DNA of 64,000 nt from contig NZ_JALKIG010000007.1 of NCBI RefSeq assembly GCF_023051165.1, forward strand, positions 1-64,000, in the 5' to 3' direction. This document shows, piece by piece, positions 15,713 through 25,817 of the stretch (the stretch's first letter is position 1; each line of letters opens with the position of its first letter). The DNA is from Veillonella sp. KGMB01456 (GTDB lineage: Bacteria > Bacillota > Negativicutes > Veillonellales > Veillonellaceae). The notes under the pieces are model-generated. The model did no database searches. It was not told where the DNA came from and worked only from the letters and a program-made list of their open reading frames with translations. The position numbers and the translations under genes are program-made.

Positions 15713-17230
15713 ATGAATCAGTTACCATTGGAAACATTAAAAAAATACGCTGCAGATTATCCGATTGTGCCCGTATACAAAGAAATCTTTTCGGATACGC
15801 GTACCGTAGTGAGTGTGCTTAAAGCGTTAAAACGTGTAAGCAAAACCGCCTTTTTATTGGAAAGTGCGGATAACAAAGAGAACTGGGGTCGCTATTCATT
15901 CCTAGGCTATAATCCTCTCCTTGAAATCACCTGTAAGGCCGGCACGATGACGATTAAGGGCGCTACGACACAAACCTATCGGACGACCAAGCCGAATGAA
16001 GAAATTCGCCGGGTAATGAAAGAATACCGTAGTCCGCAATTCGATTTTTTACCCACCTTTACAGGTGGTCTTGTAGGTTACTTCGGCTATGAATACATGA
16101 CCTACCAAGAACCGCATTTGGATCACGGGTTTCAAGCACAACGGATGAAGTTGATGTCCACCGGTCCTTACGATATACTCATTTTCAACGATGTGGAGCT
16201 TTTGTTGTTTGATAAAGTTATTGTGTTTGATCATTATAAGAAAAAGATTATTTTAATTACCAATATTCGCACCGATGAGTTGGAAACGAATTATAACAAG
16301 GCTCAACTGGAGCTGGAAAGTTTAGCCAAATTGGTGGCGACAGGGGAAGAAGTGAATGAACCGGCCGGTAACCTCTTAACGGAATTTGAAGACGAGTTTA
16401 CCAAAGAAGAATTCATGGCAAAGATTGAAACCTTACAGGAGCATATTAGAAAAGGGGATATTTTCCAAGGCGTGTTATCCATCGGACGTCGCGCACGGTT
16501 TAAAGGCAGTTTACTCAATGCTTATCGTATCTTGCGTACTACAAATCCATCGCCGTATATGTTTTATCTCAGCAGCCCGCATATGGAATTGACCGGAGCC
16601 TCACCGGAAACTTTGGTGAAGGTTCGTGATGGTCAGGTGGAAACCTTCCCAATCGCCGGAACGATGCCGCGAGGTAAGAATAAAGCGGAAGATATGGCGT
16701 ATGAAGAGCGGTTGAGAAATGACGAAAAGGAATTGGCCGAACATAATATGTTGGTCGATTTAGGCCGTAATGATTTAGGTCGTGTTTGTGAATTCGGTAG
16801 TGTGAAGGTAACAGCGCTTAGAGAAATTCAACGATTCTCTCATGTGATGCATATTTGTTCCGCCGTATCGGGAACACTTCAAAAAGATAAGGATGCATTG
16901 GATGCATTAAGTGCTACCTTACCGGCCGGCACCTTATCGGGGGCACCGAAGATTCGGGCCGTAGAGATTTTGCAAACACTTGAGAAAGCACCGCGCGGCG
17001 TGTATGCGGGGGCTATCGGATATTTAGATTTTGCCGGCAATATGGACACTTGCATCGGCATTCGCATGGCGGTGGCCAGAGGCGGTTATGTAGCGGTTCG
17101 TTCCGGCGCCGGTATCGTACGGGACAGTGTACCGGCCAATGAATATGAAGAAACGCGCAACAAGGCGCAGGCTATAATCGAAGCGATTAAGAAAGGGGTA
17201 GAGGTGACCGGTTATGATATTGTTGATTGA
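15713..17230 (+). CDS. trpE: Anthranilate synthase component I
   Basis: A chorismate-utilising enzyme of 505 residues that makes anthranilate with TrpG. It has PIAGTMPRG (Ala where PabB has Lys), the catalytic LVDLGRNDLGRV, TLPAGTLSGAPKIRA and the C-terminal RSGAGIV. A feedback-inhibition LLES-type motif is visible near the N-terminus (FLLESADN), so tryptophan inhibition is likely. It follows the T-box leader with AAGGAG ahead of its ATG and overlaps trpG. Confidence 0.95.
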   Translation: MNQLPLETLKKYAADYPIVPVYKEIFSDTRTVVSVLKALKRVSKTAFLLESADNKENWGRYSFLGYNPLLEITCKAGTMTIKGATTQTYRTTKPNEEIRRVMKEYRSPQFDFLPTFTGGLVGYFGYEYMTYQEPHLDHGFQAQRMKLMSTGPYDILIFNDVELLLFDKVIVFDHYKKKIILITNIRTDELETNYNKAQLELESLAKLVATGEEVNEPAGNLLTEFEDEFTKEEFMAKIETLQEHIRKGDIFQGVLSIGRRARFKGSLLNAYRILRTTNPSPYMFYLSSPHMELTGASPETLVKVRDGQVETFPIAGTMPRGKNKAEDMAYEERLRNDEKELAEHNMLVDLGRNDLGRVCEFGSVKVTALREIQRFSHVMHICSAVSGTLQKDKDALDALSATLPAGTLSGAPKIRAVEILQTLEKAPRGVYAGAIGYLDFAGNMDTCIGIRMAVARGGYVAVRSGAGIVRDSVPANEYEETRNKAQAIIEAIKKGVEVTGYDIVD

Positions 17231-17786
17231 TCATTATGACAGTTTTTCCTTTAATTTATATCAATTTATCGGAACCTTGAATTCGGATATTAAAGTGGTT
17301 CGCAGCGATGAATTAACGGTACCGGAAGTGCTTGAACTGAACCCGAGTCACATTGTATTATCACCGGGACCGGGTCGGCCGAATGAAGCGGGCATTTACG
17401 AAACCTTGATTCCGGCCGTGGCCGGTAAAATCCCGCTTTTAGGAGTTTGCCTCGGTCATCAGGCCTTGGCGGAAAGTTTTGGCGGCACCGTAGGTTTTGC
17501 CAAAACGGTAATGCACGGCAAGTCCAGTGAGGTCAATATAATTAAAGACTCCAAGTTGTTTGAAGGTCTGCCAAAGCACTTCGAAGCGGCTCGCTATCAT
17601 TCTTTGGCGGTAGATAGAGCAAGCTTACCGGAAGAGTTGGTGGTTACGGCGGAAACGGCGGACGGCGAAATCATGGCCATGGAACATAAATCAGAACCAC
17701 TATACGGCGTTCAATTCCATCCGGAATCGATTTTAACACCCCATGGCATTGAGATTTTAAAGAACTTTTTGAACATGAGTGTATAA
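17214..17786 (+). CDS. trpG: Anthranilate synthase component II (glutamine amidotransferase)
   Basis: The 190-residue class I amidotransferase gives ammonia to TrpE. The nucleophile motif is GVCLGHQALAE, the C-terminal catalytic pair is FHPESIL, and DHYDSFSFNLYQF opens the protein. Its ATG lies inside the end of trpE (17-nt overlap). A paralogue, pabA, serves folate synthesis at 3.3-3.9 kb. Confidence 0.95.
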   Translation: MILLIDHYDSFSFNLYQFIGTLNSDIKVVRSDELTVPEVLELNPSHIVLSPGPGRPNEAGIYETLIPAVAGKIPLLGVCLGHQALAESFGGTVGFAKTVMHGKSSEVNIIKDSKLFEGLPKHFEAARYHSLAVDRASLPEELVVTAETADGEIMAMEHKSEPLYGVQFHPESILTPHGIEILKNFLNMSV

Positions 17787-17860
17787 GTAAATTACGATGA
17801 AATATTGAGAACTGAGAGTATTGACAAATAAGAGAGGGCAGGGCCCGAGAGGAGCTAATC

Positions 17861-18877
17861 ATGATAATTAAAACGGCGATTGAAACAGTGGTAGATGGTA
17901 AGGATTTGACCTACGATATGGCTTTGGGAGCCATGCGTGAGATTATGAACGGTGAAGCTAATGAGGCTCAAATTGGTGCTTTGTTGGGGGCTCTTCGCCT
18001 TAAGGGGGAAACCATCGATGAGATTACCGGTTTTGCTCAAGGCATGCGTGAAAAAGCCATGCCCGTAAAGCACGCTAAGGATGTATTTGAAATTGTCGGT
18101 ACCGGTGGTGATAAGGCGAATACGTTTAATATTTCCACCACTGCAGGCTTTGTAATCGCTGCCGGCGGTATTCCGGTTGCTAAGCACGGCAATCGCAGTG
18201 TATCCAGTAAATGTGGCGCTGCTGATTGCTTGGAAGCCTTAGGGGTCAATTTAAATGTACCGGGACCGGCCAATCAGGATGTGCTTAATAAAGTAGGCAT
18301 GTGCTTTATGTTTGCCCCGCTCTATCATAGCTCCATGAAATACGCCATGCCGGTGCGCAAGGCTTTAGGAATTCGCACCGTGTTTAATGTTCTGGGACCT
18401 TTGACGAATCCTGCCGGTGCGACCATGCAGCTCATGGGCGTATACGCTAAGGAATTAGTTGAACCGATGGCTCAGGTATTAGCTAATCTGGGGGTTAAAC
18501 GAGGCGCCGTAGTTCACGGTTTTGACGGTCTCGATGAAATCACCGCTTGTGATAAGACCTATGTTTGCGAAATTAATGATGGTAAGTTAACCAGCTATGT
18601 GCTGGATCCTGCTGAATTCGGTCTTGCCTATGCCAAACCGGCTGAACTCGTAGGCGGTGACGGTCCGGTTAATGCGGAAATTACCCGCTCCGTACTGAAT
18701 GGTGAAAACGGCTCCCGTCGTAATGCGGTTCTTCTTAATGCAGGCATGAGTTTCCGTTTGGCAGAAGAAGATACTACTTTAGCTGAAGGTATCGCTAAGG
18801 CGGCGCGGCTTATCGATGAAGGCAAGGCTCTGGCGGTGTTGGAAGGTTTAATCGCCGCTACCAATGAGGTGGCTTAA
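17861..18877 (+). CDS. trpD: Anthranilate phosphoribosyltransferase
   Basis: The 338-residue enzyme joins anthranilate and PRPP. Visible signatures are VGTGGDKANTFNIST (PRPP loop), KHGNRSVSSKCGAADCLEAL, and the helix RTVFNVLGPLTNPA. It is separate from trpG, not fused as in enterobacteria. Its stop overlaps the trpC start (TAATG). Confidence 0.95.
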   Translation: MIIKTAIETVVDGKDLTYDMALGAMREIMNGEANEAQIGALLGALRLKGETIDEITGFAQGMREKAMPVKHAKDVFEIVGTGGDKANTFNISTTAGFVIAAGGIPVAKHGNRSVSSKCGAADCLEALGVNLNVPGPANQDVLNKVGMCFMFAPLYHSSMKYAMPVRKALGIRTVFNVLGPLTNPAGATMQLMGVYAKELVEPMAQVLANLGVKRGAVVHGFDGLDEITACDKTYVCEINDGKLTSYVLDPAEFGLAYAKPAELVGGDGPVNAEITRSVLNGENGSRRNAVLLNAGMSFRLAEEDTTLAEGIAKAARLIDEGKALAVLEGLIAATNEVA

Positions 18878-20304
18878 TGATTCTTGATACGATTGTAGCA
18901 GCCACTAAAGCGCGGGTGGCCAAGTTAAAAGAAAGTGTGCCTTTGGAGCTGATCAAGGCCAAAGCAGAGGTGATAGCACGAGCCGAACTGACAAGACAGG
19001 GCGGACAATTCCCCTTTGATTTTGAAAAAGCGCTTCGGGCGGGCTCGATGAATTTTATCTGCGAGGTGAAAAAAGCATCGCCGTCGAAAGGCGTTATTGC
19101 GGAAGATTTCCCTTATTTGGCGATTGCCGAGGATTATGAAAAGGCCGGTGCCGCCGCTATATCGGTATTGACGGAACCGGAGTTTTTCCAAGGGGCCGAT
19201 ACATACCTCACAGAGATTGCCAAGGCAGTACAGATTCCGGTGCTGCGTAAAGATTTTACTATCGACAGCTATCAGATATATGAGGCCAAAGTAATCGGTG
19301 CCTCCGCCATTTTATTGATTTGTGCGATTCTATCGGAAGAAGAATTAAAGAATTTTCATGGGTTGGCAAACAGTTTAGGCTTGGCCTGTTTGGTTGAGGC
19401 CCATTCGGAAGAAGAGATAGCTAAAGCTCTTAATATAGGGGCACGGGTTATCGGCGTAAATAATCGTGATTTGCGTGATTTTACGGTAGATATTAATCAC
19501 AGTTTGAAGCTTAGAAAGCTGGTGCCTGATTCGGTTATATTTGTATCGGAAAGCGGTCTTAATACGGCCGCTGATATAGAAGCTCTTCGTGAAAACGGTA
19601 TCGGCGCCGCCCTTATCGGGGAGCGTTTTATGAGAGTGGCCGATAAGGGAACAGCGATTGCCGAACTCTACGGCAAAGTACCACCGGTGAAAGCAAAAAT
19701 TTGCGGCTTGAAACGGCCGGAAGATATTGCCTTAATCAATGCGTTGCCCCATGAATTAAGACCGGAGTATATAGGTTTCGTATTTGCTCCCAGCAAACGG
19801 CAGGTGACTTGTATTGAGGCTAAAACCTTGGCGGCCCATTTGGTGCCGACAGTAAAAAAAGCAGGCATCTTTGTTAACGAATCATTAGAAGTTATGGCGA
19901 AGCTGGCTATAGCCGTGCCCCTTGATGTAATTCAGCTTTCCGGTGATGAAACGGAAGAGGACATTGAGGCGTTACGTCAATTGACGAAGGCGGCCATTTG
20001 GAAAGTCGTTCCGGTGAAGTCAGCCGCCGATGTAGCGCGATGGCGTGACAGTTCAGCCGATATGATTCTATTTGATACGTTTGTAAAGGGCGAACGGGGC
20101 GGATCCGGTCAAAGCTTTGACTGGTCGCTTTTAAGAGATTTTACGAAACCCTTTATGTTGGCCGGCGGTTTAAATATTACAAATGTAGCTCGAGCGATGC
20201 GCATTGCCAAGCCTTATGGCGTTGATGTGAGCAGTGGTGTAGAGACTGACGGCGTTAAAGATGAACGAAAAATAGAAGACTTTTTGAAAATAGTAAAACA
20301 ATAA
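18877..20304 (+). CDS. trpCF: Fused indole-3-glycerol phosphate synthase / phosphoribosylanthranilate isomerase
   Basis: A bifunctional protein of 475 residues carrying out two consecutive steps. Residues 1 to about 258 are the synthase barrel: FICEVKKASPSKG, VLRKDFTIDSYQIYEA, LVEAH, GVNNRDL, SESGL. From about 262 the isomerase barrel starts with KAKICGLKRPEDI and contains GFVFAPSKRQVT, GIFVNES and LAGGLNITNV. This order (synthase first) matches the E. coli TrpC fusion, whereas many Firmicutes have separate genes. No frameshift separates the parts. Confidence 0.95.
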   Translation: MILDTIVAATKARVAKLKESVPLELIKAKAEVIARAELTRQGGQFPFDFEKALRAGSMNFICEVKKASPSKGVIAEDFPYLAIAEDYEKAGAAAISVLTEPEFFQGADTYLTEIAKAVQIPVLRKDFTIDSYQIYEAKVIGASAILLICAILSEEELKNFHGLANSLGLACLVEAHSEEEIAKALNIGARVIGVNNRDLRDFTVDINHSLKLRKLVPDSVIFVSESGLNTAADIEALRENGIGAALIGERFMRVADKGTAIAELYGKVPPVKAKICGLKRPEDIALINALPHELRPEYIGFVFAPSKRQVTCIEAKTLAAHLVPTVKKAGIFVNESLEVMAKLAIAVPLDVIQLSGDETEEDIEALRQLTKAAIWKVVPVKSAADVARWRDSSADMILFDTFVKGERGGSGQSFDWSLLRDFTKPFMLAGGLNITNVARAMRIAKPYGVDVSSGVETDGVKDERKIEDFLKIVKQ

Positions 20305-20331
20305 AAGAGAAAGATTGGAGAGGTGAGTTTT

Positions 20332-21528
20332 GTGAGTGAAGTACAACGCAAGGGCCGCTATGGTGAGCATGGCGGGCAATATATTCCGGAGATTTTGATG
20401 AACGCCGTCCTTGAAGTAGAAGCAGCGTATGAGAAATATAAAAATGACCCCGATTTCGTGGCCGAATTGGAAGAACTACAGGTGAATTACACGGGTCGTC
20501 CGTCGATTTTGTACTATGCCAAGCATATGTCGGAAGATTTGGGCGGTGCCAAAATTTATTTGAAACGTGAAGATTTAAATCATACCGGCTCCCATAAGAT
20601 TAACAACGTATTGGGACAGGTTTTGTTGGCCAAACGAATGGGTAAAAAACGTATCATCGCTGAGACCGGCGCCGGTCAACATGGTGTTGCGGCGGCTACG
20701 GCAGCGGCGCTTCTCGGCATGGTATGCGAAATTTTTATGGGTAAAGAAGACACGGAACGTCAGGCCCTTAATGTGTATCGCATGGAATTATTAGGTGCGA
20801 AGGTACATCCCGTAACGTCAGGGACTATGACCTTAAAAGACGCAGTCAGTGAAACGCTTCGTGAATGGACTCGCCGGGTGGATGATACCTATTATGCCAT
20901 GGGGTCAGCCGTAGGTCCGCATCCGTTCCCCATGATTGTCCGCGATTTCCAAAGCATTATCAGTAAAGAAGCGCGGGAACAAATTTTGGACGCTGAAGGC
21001 AAGTTGCCAAGCATGGTGCTCGCCTGTGTCGGTGGTGGCAGCAATGCTATCGGCATGTTCTATCATTTCATCCCTGATGAAGGGGTTCAGTTGGTCGGTT
21101 GTGAAGCAGCGGGCCTCGGTATCGAAACGAAAGAACATGCGGCTACGTTGGCAAAAGGAACACCGGGGATTTTCCACGGCATGCGTTCCTATTTCGTGCA
21201 AAACGAATACGGCCAAATTGCACCGGTATACTCCATCTCTGCCGGTCTTGATTATCCGGGTATCGGACCGGAACATTCGTACTTACACGATACGGGTCGA
21301 GCTACTTACGTTCCGATTACCGATGAAGAAGCGGTAACGGCCTTTGAATATTTGTCGCGCACCGAAGGCATTATTCCGGCTATTGAAAGTGCCCATGCCG
21401 TAGCCCATGCTATGAAGGTGGCACCGACAATGGGTCGTGACGAATCGATTATTATTTGTATTTCCGGTCGCGGTGATAAGGATGTAGCGGCTATGGCGCG
21501 ATACAGGGGGTATGACATCAATGAATAA
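20332..21528 (+). CDS. trpB: Tryptophan synthase beta chain
   Basis: This PLP enzyme of 398 residues condenses indole with serine. The PLP lysine is in [13 protein letters not shown], the phosphate loop is [10 protein letters not shown], and [10 protein letters not shown] and the C-terminal SGRGDKD are present. The frame opens with GTG at 20323, but GGAGAGG lies eight bases before the GTG at 20332, which I use. It overlaps trpA. Confidence 0.95.
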   Translation: MSEVQRKGRYGEHGGQYIPEILMNAVLEVEAAYEKYKNDPDFVAELEELQVNYTGRPSILYYAKHMSEDLGGAKIYLKREDLNHTGSHKINNVLGQVLLAKRMGKKRIIAETGAGQHGVAAATAAALLGMVCEIFMGKEDTERQALNVYRMELLGAKVHPVTSGTMTLKDAVSETLREWTRRVDDTYYAMGSAVGPHPFPMIVRDFQSIISKEAREQILDAEGKLPSMVLACVGGGSNAIGMFYHFIPDEGVQLVGCEAAGLGIETKEHAATLAKGTPGIFHGMRSYFVQNEYGQIAPVYSISAGLDYPGIGPEHSYLHDTGRATYVPITDEEAVTAFEYLSRTEGIIPAIESAHAVAHAMKVAPTMGRDESIIICISGRGDKDVAAMARYRGYDINE

Positions 21529-22321
21529 GGTACAACAAGACAGTTATGCAATAGAACAAGCTTTTGCCAAGGGCAAAGCATTTATCGGATTTTTGACTGC
21601 CGGCGACCCTAATTTGGAAGCCACGGCCCGTTATATTAAGGTTATGGCTGATGCGGGCGCCGATTTAGTGGAAATCGGCATTCCCTTCTCCGATCCGGTG
21701 GCCGAAGGGGAAGTCATTCAGCGCGCCTCACAAAGAGCGCTAAAAAGCGGTGCTCTTACGGATGCCATTTTTGCCATGGTTCAAAAAGTCCGTGAAACTG
21801 TTACGATTCCGTTGGTGTTCATGACCTATTTGAACCCGGTTTATGTATATGGCGCGGAAAAATTCTTTGCTCGCTGCCAAGCGCTTAACATTCGCGGCAT
21901 CATTGTACCGGACATGCCTTACGAAGAAAAAGGTGAAATTGAAGATGTGGCGGCTGCTGCGGGAGTTACCGTGATTTCCTTAATCGCCCCAACTTCAGAA
22001 CAGCGTATCGAACGCATTGCATCTGATGCGAAAGGTTTTGTTTACTGCGTATCTTCCTTAGGGGTAACGGGCGTGCGCAAAGAAATTACTACCGATATCG
22101 CAGGCTTAGTGCAAACGATAAAAAAATATACCGATGTGCCGGTGGCCATCGGCTTCGGCATTGCTGAACCGGAACAGGCGAAAGCTATGGCAGCCGTTTC
22201 GGATGGGGCTATCGTAGGCTCGGCTATTGTAAAAATCATTGAAGCTCATGGTGATGCGGCTGATGAAGCGTTAGGGGAGTACGTAAAAACTATGAAAGCG
22301 GCTGTTCTGAGTGCCGTGTAA
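21521..22321 (+). CDS. trpA: Tryptophan synthase alpha chain
   Basis: The barrel enzyme splits indole-3-glycerol phosphate and channels indole to TrpB. The two catalytic acids lie in [33 protein letters not shown] and GFGI are also typical. The ATG at 21521 overlaps the trpB stop (ATGAATAA) and lies about 10 nt after an AGGGGG; an ATG at 21512 is too close to that site. Last gene of the operon. Confidence 0.94.
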   Translation: MNKVQQDSYAIEQAFAKGKAFIGFLTAGDPNLEATARYIKVMADAGADLVEIGIPFSDPVAEGEVIQRASQRALKSGALTDAIFAMVQKVRETVTIPLVFMTYLNPVYVYGAEKFFARCQALNIRGIIVPDMPYEEKGEIEDVAAAAGVTVISLIAPTSEQRIERIASDAKGFVYCVSSLGVTGVRKEITTDIAGLVQTIKKYTDVPVAIGFGIAEPEQAKAMAAVSDGAIVGSAIVKIIEAHGDAADEALGEYVKTMKAAVLSAV

Positions 22322-22356
22322 GTTAAAACATTGTAAGGGATAACAGTTGAATAGAT

Positions 22357-22406
22357 AAAAACGGCTTTTTACTTAAACATTAGTATGTTGGTAAAAAGCC
22401 GTTTTT
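22357..22406 (+). terminator. trp operon terminator
   Basis: A perfect 16-bp stem (22357-22372 with 22391-22406) ends in five T. The rest of the gap to 22630 contains short imperfect direct repeats (TTTGCTTGAAA and GAAACAGGCGAA, each twice, around 22450-22535) and a TATAAT at 22592-22597 likely to drive the next gene. Confidence 0.9.
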
Positions 22407-22630
22407 CATGAAATTCCGAAATGAATTTTGTATAGTGCTGTTAGGACCATATTTGCTTGAAATGGGAGGATTTTTTTGAAAAAGTTAGGGCTATGTTTGC
22501 TTGAAACAGGCGAAGCTTTTGGAAACAGGCGAATAACTTTAATTAATTTTGATAATGACTTTCAATGATAGCAAAGTTCGTAAAAACATGGTATAATATT
22601 GATGAATTTAAGAAAATAAGGAGATTGACC

Positions 22631-23584
22631 ATGAATTGGAAAAAAGCTTTATTAGTAGCCGGTTTATGTACCGTTTGTACTGTAGGTATCAGTCAGGCCG
22701 ATAATCGCCTGGCCGATGTGAAACCGTCGGATTGGGCGTATCAGGCGTTAATGACGCTCGAAAAGCATGGGGCACTTACTGATACTAAAGGTTTAAATTT
22801 GGGTACGCAAGTATATACGCGTTATGAATTGACACCACTGGTGGCGGATATTGTGGAACGTCGTGAGACAATGAATGATACGGATAAAAATATTGCCATT
22901 CGCTTGTATAGTGAATTCCGTGAGGATTTGATGCAATATAACCGGGATCAGGAAATTCGCGAAGGTAAGCGCGGCGAAGATGCTATTTCGCAAGGTCAAC
23001 AGCCGGCATTAACCCGCGAAGAAATTGCGGAAAAAATGAAGCATTTTGAAGTGGACAGCAGCAAGGTGCAAACTGGTGGCGATGTGCGCCTTCGTTTTGA
23101 TAATCGCGGCCGCAGTGATGCCAGGGCTCGTGTAGGTGTGGTCATTTCGAGCAGTGGTGTGGCAGCACCGGATGCTTTATATGATAAAGTAGGCAAACAG
23201 GCGATTGCTCAGGCTGATGAAGAAGCGGCTAAATCGCGTGAAAAATTTCAGGAAAATCGTGCACGCATAGAAGCGGAAGAAAAAGCAGAACAGGCTAAAC
23301 AGGATAAAGCAGCAGCTAAGGCACAGGCTAAAGCCGATAAAGAAGCGGCTAAGGCCCAGGCTAAAGCTGATAAAGCAGCCGCGAAAGCACAGGCTAAAGC
23401 AGATAAAGAAGCTGCCAAGGAACAAGGCAAATCCGGTAATAAAGAGACCGGCGCGCAGGCTCAGCCCGGCCCGGTAGTTCAGGGAGCAGCTCAAGCTGAT
23501 GCGGCTAATAATGGCGAGGCCAACGCCGATGCTAAACCGGTAAATCCAAATAGTGCTGCTGAAAGTGCATCTGCTGCACAATAG
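22631..23584 (+). CDS. Exported SLH-domain protein with TolA-like Ala/Lys repeat
   Basis: A 317-residue protein from the ATG at 22631, which has AAGGAG ahead of it; the frame extends further upstream without a ribosome site. It has a signal peptide (cleavage near SQA-DN, residue 23), one SLH domain (about 27-80; LADVKPSDWAYQAL) and a charged middle. A repeat region of roughly 210-275 follows (AKAQAKADKEA units, probably helical) and a low-complexity end rich in Ala, Asn, Gly and Pro. In Negativicutes SLH domains bind polyamine-modified peptidoglycan and tether the outer membrane, so a periplasmic linker role is reasonable. It lacks the beta-barrel that OmpM carries. The exact function is unknown. 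Confidence 0.7.
   Translation: MNWKKALLVAGLCTVCTVGISQADNRLADVKPSDWAYQALMTLEKHGALTDTKGLNLGTQVYTRYELTPLVADIVERRETMNDTDKNIAIRLYSEFREDLMQYNRDQEIREGKRGEDAISQGQQPALTREEIAEKMKHFEVDSSKVQTGGDVRLRFDNRGRSDARARVGVVISSSGVAAPDALYDKVGKQAIAQADEEAAKSREKFQENRARIEAEEKAEQAKQDKAAAKAQAKADKEAAKAQAKADKAAAKAQAKADKEAAKEQGKSGNKETGAQAQPGPVVQGAAQADAANNGEANADAKPVNPNSAAESASAAQ
23313..23417 (+). repeat. 33-bp in-frame tandem repeat
   Basis: Three consecutive imperfect copies of a 33-nt unit encode 11-residue Ala/Lys-rich repeats (AKAQAKADKEA type) within the SLH protein. Third positions differ between copies, so protein-level constraint is likely. Confidence 0.8.
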
Positions 23585-23680
23585 TGTTTGGACTGTGACA
23601 GGAAGGGGACCCTTGCTGAAATCCAAGCCGTAATTATGAGTGTATGTGAATCGGTGTCGTTGGATTATAAAAGATAGGAA

Positions 23681-24943
23681 ATGGTGAAGGGTATGTTGTC
23701 ACGTATTAAAGAAAAACTAAATACGGTCCACAAACAGGGAGTTTCGGAAGTTTTCCGATACATTGGACCGGGGATTATCGTAACGGTCGGGTTTATCGAC
23801 CCGGGGAACTGGGCGGCCAACTTAGCGGCCGGGGCCCAATTCGGTTACAGTTTGTTATGGGTTGTTACGCTTTCAACGATTATGCTCATCTTGTTGCAAC
23901 ATAATGTGGCCCATTTAGGTATTGTAACCGGTCGTTGTTTGTCGGAATGTGCCTATGAAACATTGCCCCGTTGGTTGTCGCGCACTTTACTGAGTACGGC
24001 AGGGCTGGCAGCGGCGGCCACAGCGTTGGCGGAGTTTATCGGGGCGGCCATAGCTTTAAAAATGCTGTTCGGCATTCCGCTTTTTATCGGATCTATTTTG
24101 ACGGCCATTGTGTGTACCGTCATGCTGTTGACAAATTCGTACAGTAAGCTTGAAAAAGTTATTGCCGGCTTTGTATCGCTCATTGCGTTAGCCTATTTGG
24201 CAGAGCTTTCCATGGTTGATGTAGATTGGGCTGCATCAGGACTCGGTTGGGTGAATCCGACATTGCCGAATGAATCGATGCTCGTTATCTTGAGTATTTT
24301 AGGGGCCGTTATTATGCCTCATAATTTATTTCTTCATTCGGAAATTATTCAGAGCCGTGAGTTCAATAAAAAAGATCCGGAAATTATGAAGAAACGCTTG
24401 CGTTATGAGTTCTTGGATACTATTCTTTCCATGGGGATTGGCTGGGCCATCAATTCCGCCATGATTATTCTGGCGGCCGCTACGTTCTTTGCGCAAGGCG
24501 TAATGGTAGAAGAGTTAGAACAGGCTCAGGAATTGTTGGTACCGTTAATCGGGCCGTCGGCAGGGGTTATTTTTGCCATCGCCTTACTCTTTGCGGGGCT
24601 TGCTTCGTCGGCTACGGCCGGTATGGCGGGAGCCAGTATTTTTGCGGGGATGTTTGGTGAATCCTATGATATGAAGGATTTGCACAGTCGCATCGGGCTC
24701 GCACTTACTTATATTCCGGCGCTCGTGCTCATTTTATTCATTCAAGACTCGTTTAAAGCACTCCTCGTTTCACAAATGTTCCTCAGTTTGCAATTGCCGT
24801 TTACCATTTTCTTGCAGCTCTACTTGACCGGTTCGGCCAAGGTTATGGGGGTATACAAAAACAAACCGTCTACGGCGGTTATGTTGTGGCTTATCGGGCT
24901 TGTGGTGACGGGGATGAATATTTATCTCTTATTTGAAGCGTAA
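23681..24943 (+). CDS. mntH: NRAMP-family divalent metal transporter (MntH type)
   Basis: A proton-coupled Mn2+/Fe2+ importer of the inner membrane, about 420 residues and roughly 11 membrane helices. The unwound metal-binding segments are recognisable: DPGNW in the first helix and IMPHNLFLHS in the sixth. The sixth-helix methionine that favours transition metals is present, unlike in the Mg-transporting relatives. Candidate starts are ATG 23681, GTG 23684 and ATG 23693; the ribosome site is weak for each. Single gene. Its last codons and stop are duplicated downstream. Confidence 0.9.
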   Translation: MVKGMLSRIKEKLNTVHKQGVSEVFRYIGPGIIVTVGFIDPGNWAANLAAGAQFGYSLLWVVTLSTIMLILLQHNVAHLGIVTGRCLSECAYETLPRWLSRTLLSTAGLAAAATALAEFIGAAIALKMLFGIPLFIGSILTAIVCTVMLLTNSYSKLEKVIAGFVSLIALAYLAELSMVDVDWAASGLGWVNPTLPNESMLVILSILGAVIMPHNLFLHSEIIQSREFNKKDPEIMKKRLRYEFLDTILSMGIGWAINSAMIILAAATFFAQGVMVEELEQAQELLVPLIGPSAGVIFAIALLFAGLASSATAGMAGASIFAGMFGESYDMKDLHSRIGLALTYIPALVLILFIQDSFKALLVSQMFLSLQLPFTIFLQLYLTGSAKVMGVYKNKPSTAVMLWLIGLVVTGMNIYLLFEA

Positions 24944-24971
24944 TCGTTTATATTTGAAGCCTAATCGTTTA
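24930..24971 (+). repeat. 21-bp duplication spanning the mntH stop codon
   Basis: 24930-24950 and 24951-24971 are identical at 20 of 21 positions and contain the last codons and TAA stop. The period is in frame, so the second copy would again encode FEA-stop. Confidence 0.85.
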
Positions 24972-25031
24972 CTGCAGATTGACCGCGTGTATGCATGACG
25001 CGTCAATGTAACAGTCAATATTGGTTATACT

Positions 25032-25062
25032 AAGGACTTTCGCAAATTCTGCGGAAGTCCTT
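25032..25062 (+). terminator. Terminator after mntH
   Basis: A 12-bp stem (25032-25043 with 25051-25062, one G-T pair) is followed by T-rich sequence. A second small hairpin lies at about 24986-25015. An extended -10 (TGCTATAAT, 25141-25149) for the next gene follows. Confidence 0.8.
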
Positions 25063-25217
25063 TTGATTTTTGACGAAATATAATGAAAAACATATTATAT
25101 GGTATTGTCCATGGGGGATATAGAATATTTTAGGTAAAAATGCTATAATTATATGGTTAGAATTAGAAAGAAGCTTGACTGTTTCGATTTAGTGTATTGA
25201 TGTAGGAGGATCGCGTA

Positions 25218-25817
25218 ATGGCAGAAGTTAAACATTCCGATTATGAAGAAGTTGTAGAAGATGTAGCGGTTCAGTTGTCAGCACAGTTGAAAACGGCCGA
25301 ATCAGGCTCCGTTATAGATATGTTTTTGAGTGATACCTTAGATCCGGCAGAACAATTCTTGTTCTACGGCGCTTTGGAACAGGCTCTTTTGGAGTACCGC
25401 AAAGGTCATAACCAAAAGACTGTATTTATTCGTTTGCAGCCGGAAGGCCTGGCTACTACGGAACCAGTTTCGACGCCGGCTAATGCCTTGTTAGATCGTA
25501 TTATATTGCACCGCATGGACGAGTTTATGCACGATAAATTATTCATTGAAGAGATTTTCTACAATGGTGAACATATGGTATATTCCGGCATGGATTTAAA
25601 AAATCGCCATGTTGTGATTTTGACTGACGGTATTGATGAAGGTTCGCCATATTTGAATGAAGCAATTCATATGTGTAAGGAAATGAAAGCCAAGTATGTT
25701 GTAGGCTTGCCAATGATGATTTGGAGTAAAGACTTGCAGGCGCAGTTAGTAGCCGAAGACGAAGCTATGCATGAAGAGGCAGGTATGAGTAAGCATGAAA
25801 ATACTCCTGTCTCCTAG
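25218..25817 (+). CDS. Uncharacterised cytosolic protein upstream of yaaA
   Basis: A 199-residue acidic protein without signal peptide or membrane helix. I do not recognise the family with certainty. Residues about 128-165 (HVVILTDGIDEGSPYLNEAI, then KYVVGLPMM) have the strand-loop-helix pattern of a phosphoribosyltransferase PRPP loop, but the usual DD and TG residues are altered (TDGIDEG), so it may be a degenerate relative. It has a strong AGGAGG and overlaps yaaA by 23 nt, so the two are coupled and may share a stress role. Confidence 0.6.
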   Translation: MAEVKHSDYEEVVEDVAVQLSAQLKTAESGSVIDMFLSDTLDPAEQFLFYGALEQALLEYRKGHNQKTVFIRLQPEGLATTEPVSTPANALLDRIILHRMDEFMHDKLFIEEIFYNGEHMVYSGMDLKNRHVVILTDGIDEGSPYLNEAIHMCKEMKAKYVVGLPMMIWSKDLQAQLVAEDEAMHEEAGMSKHENTPVS

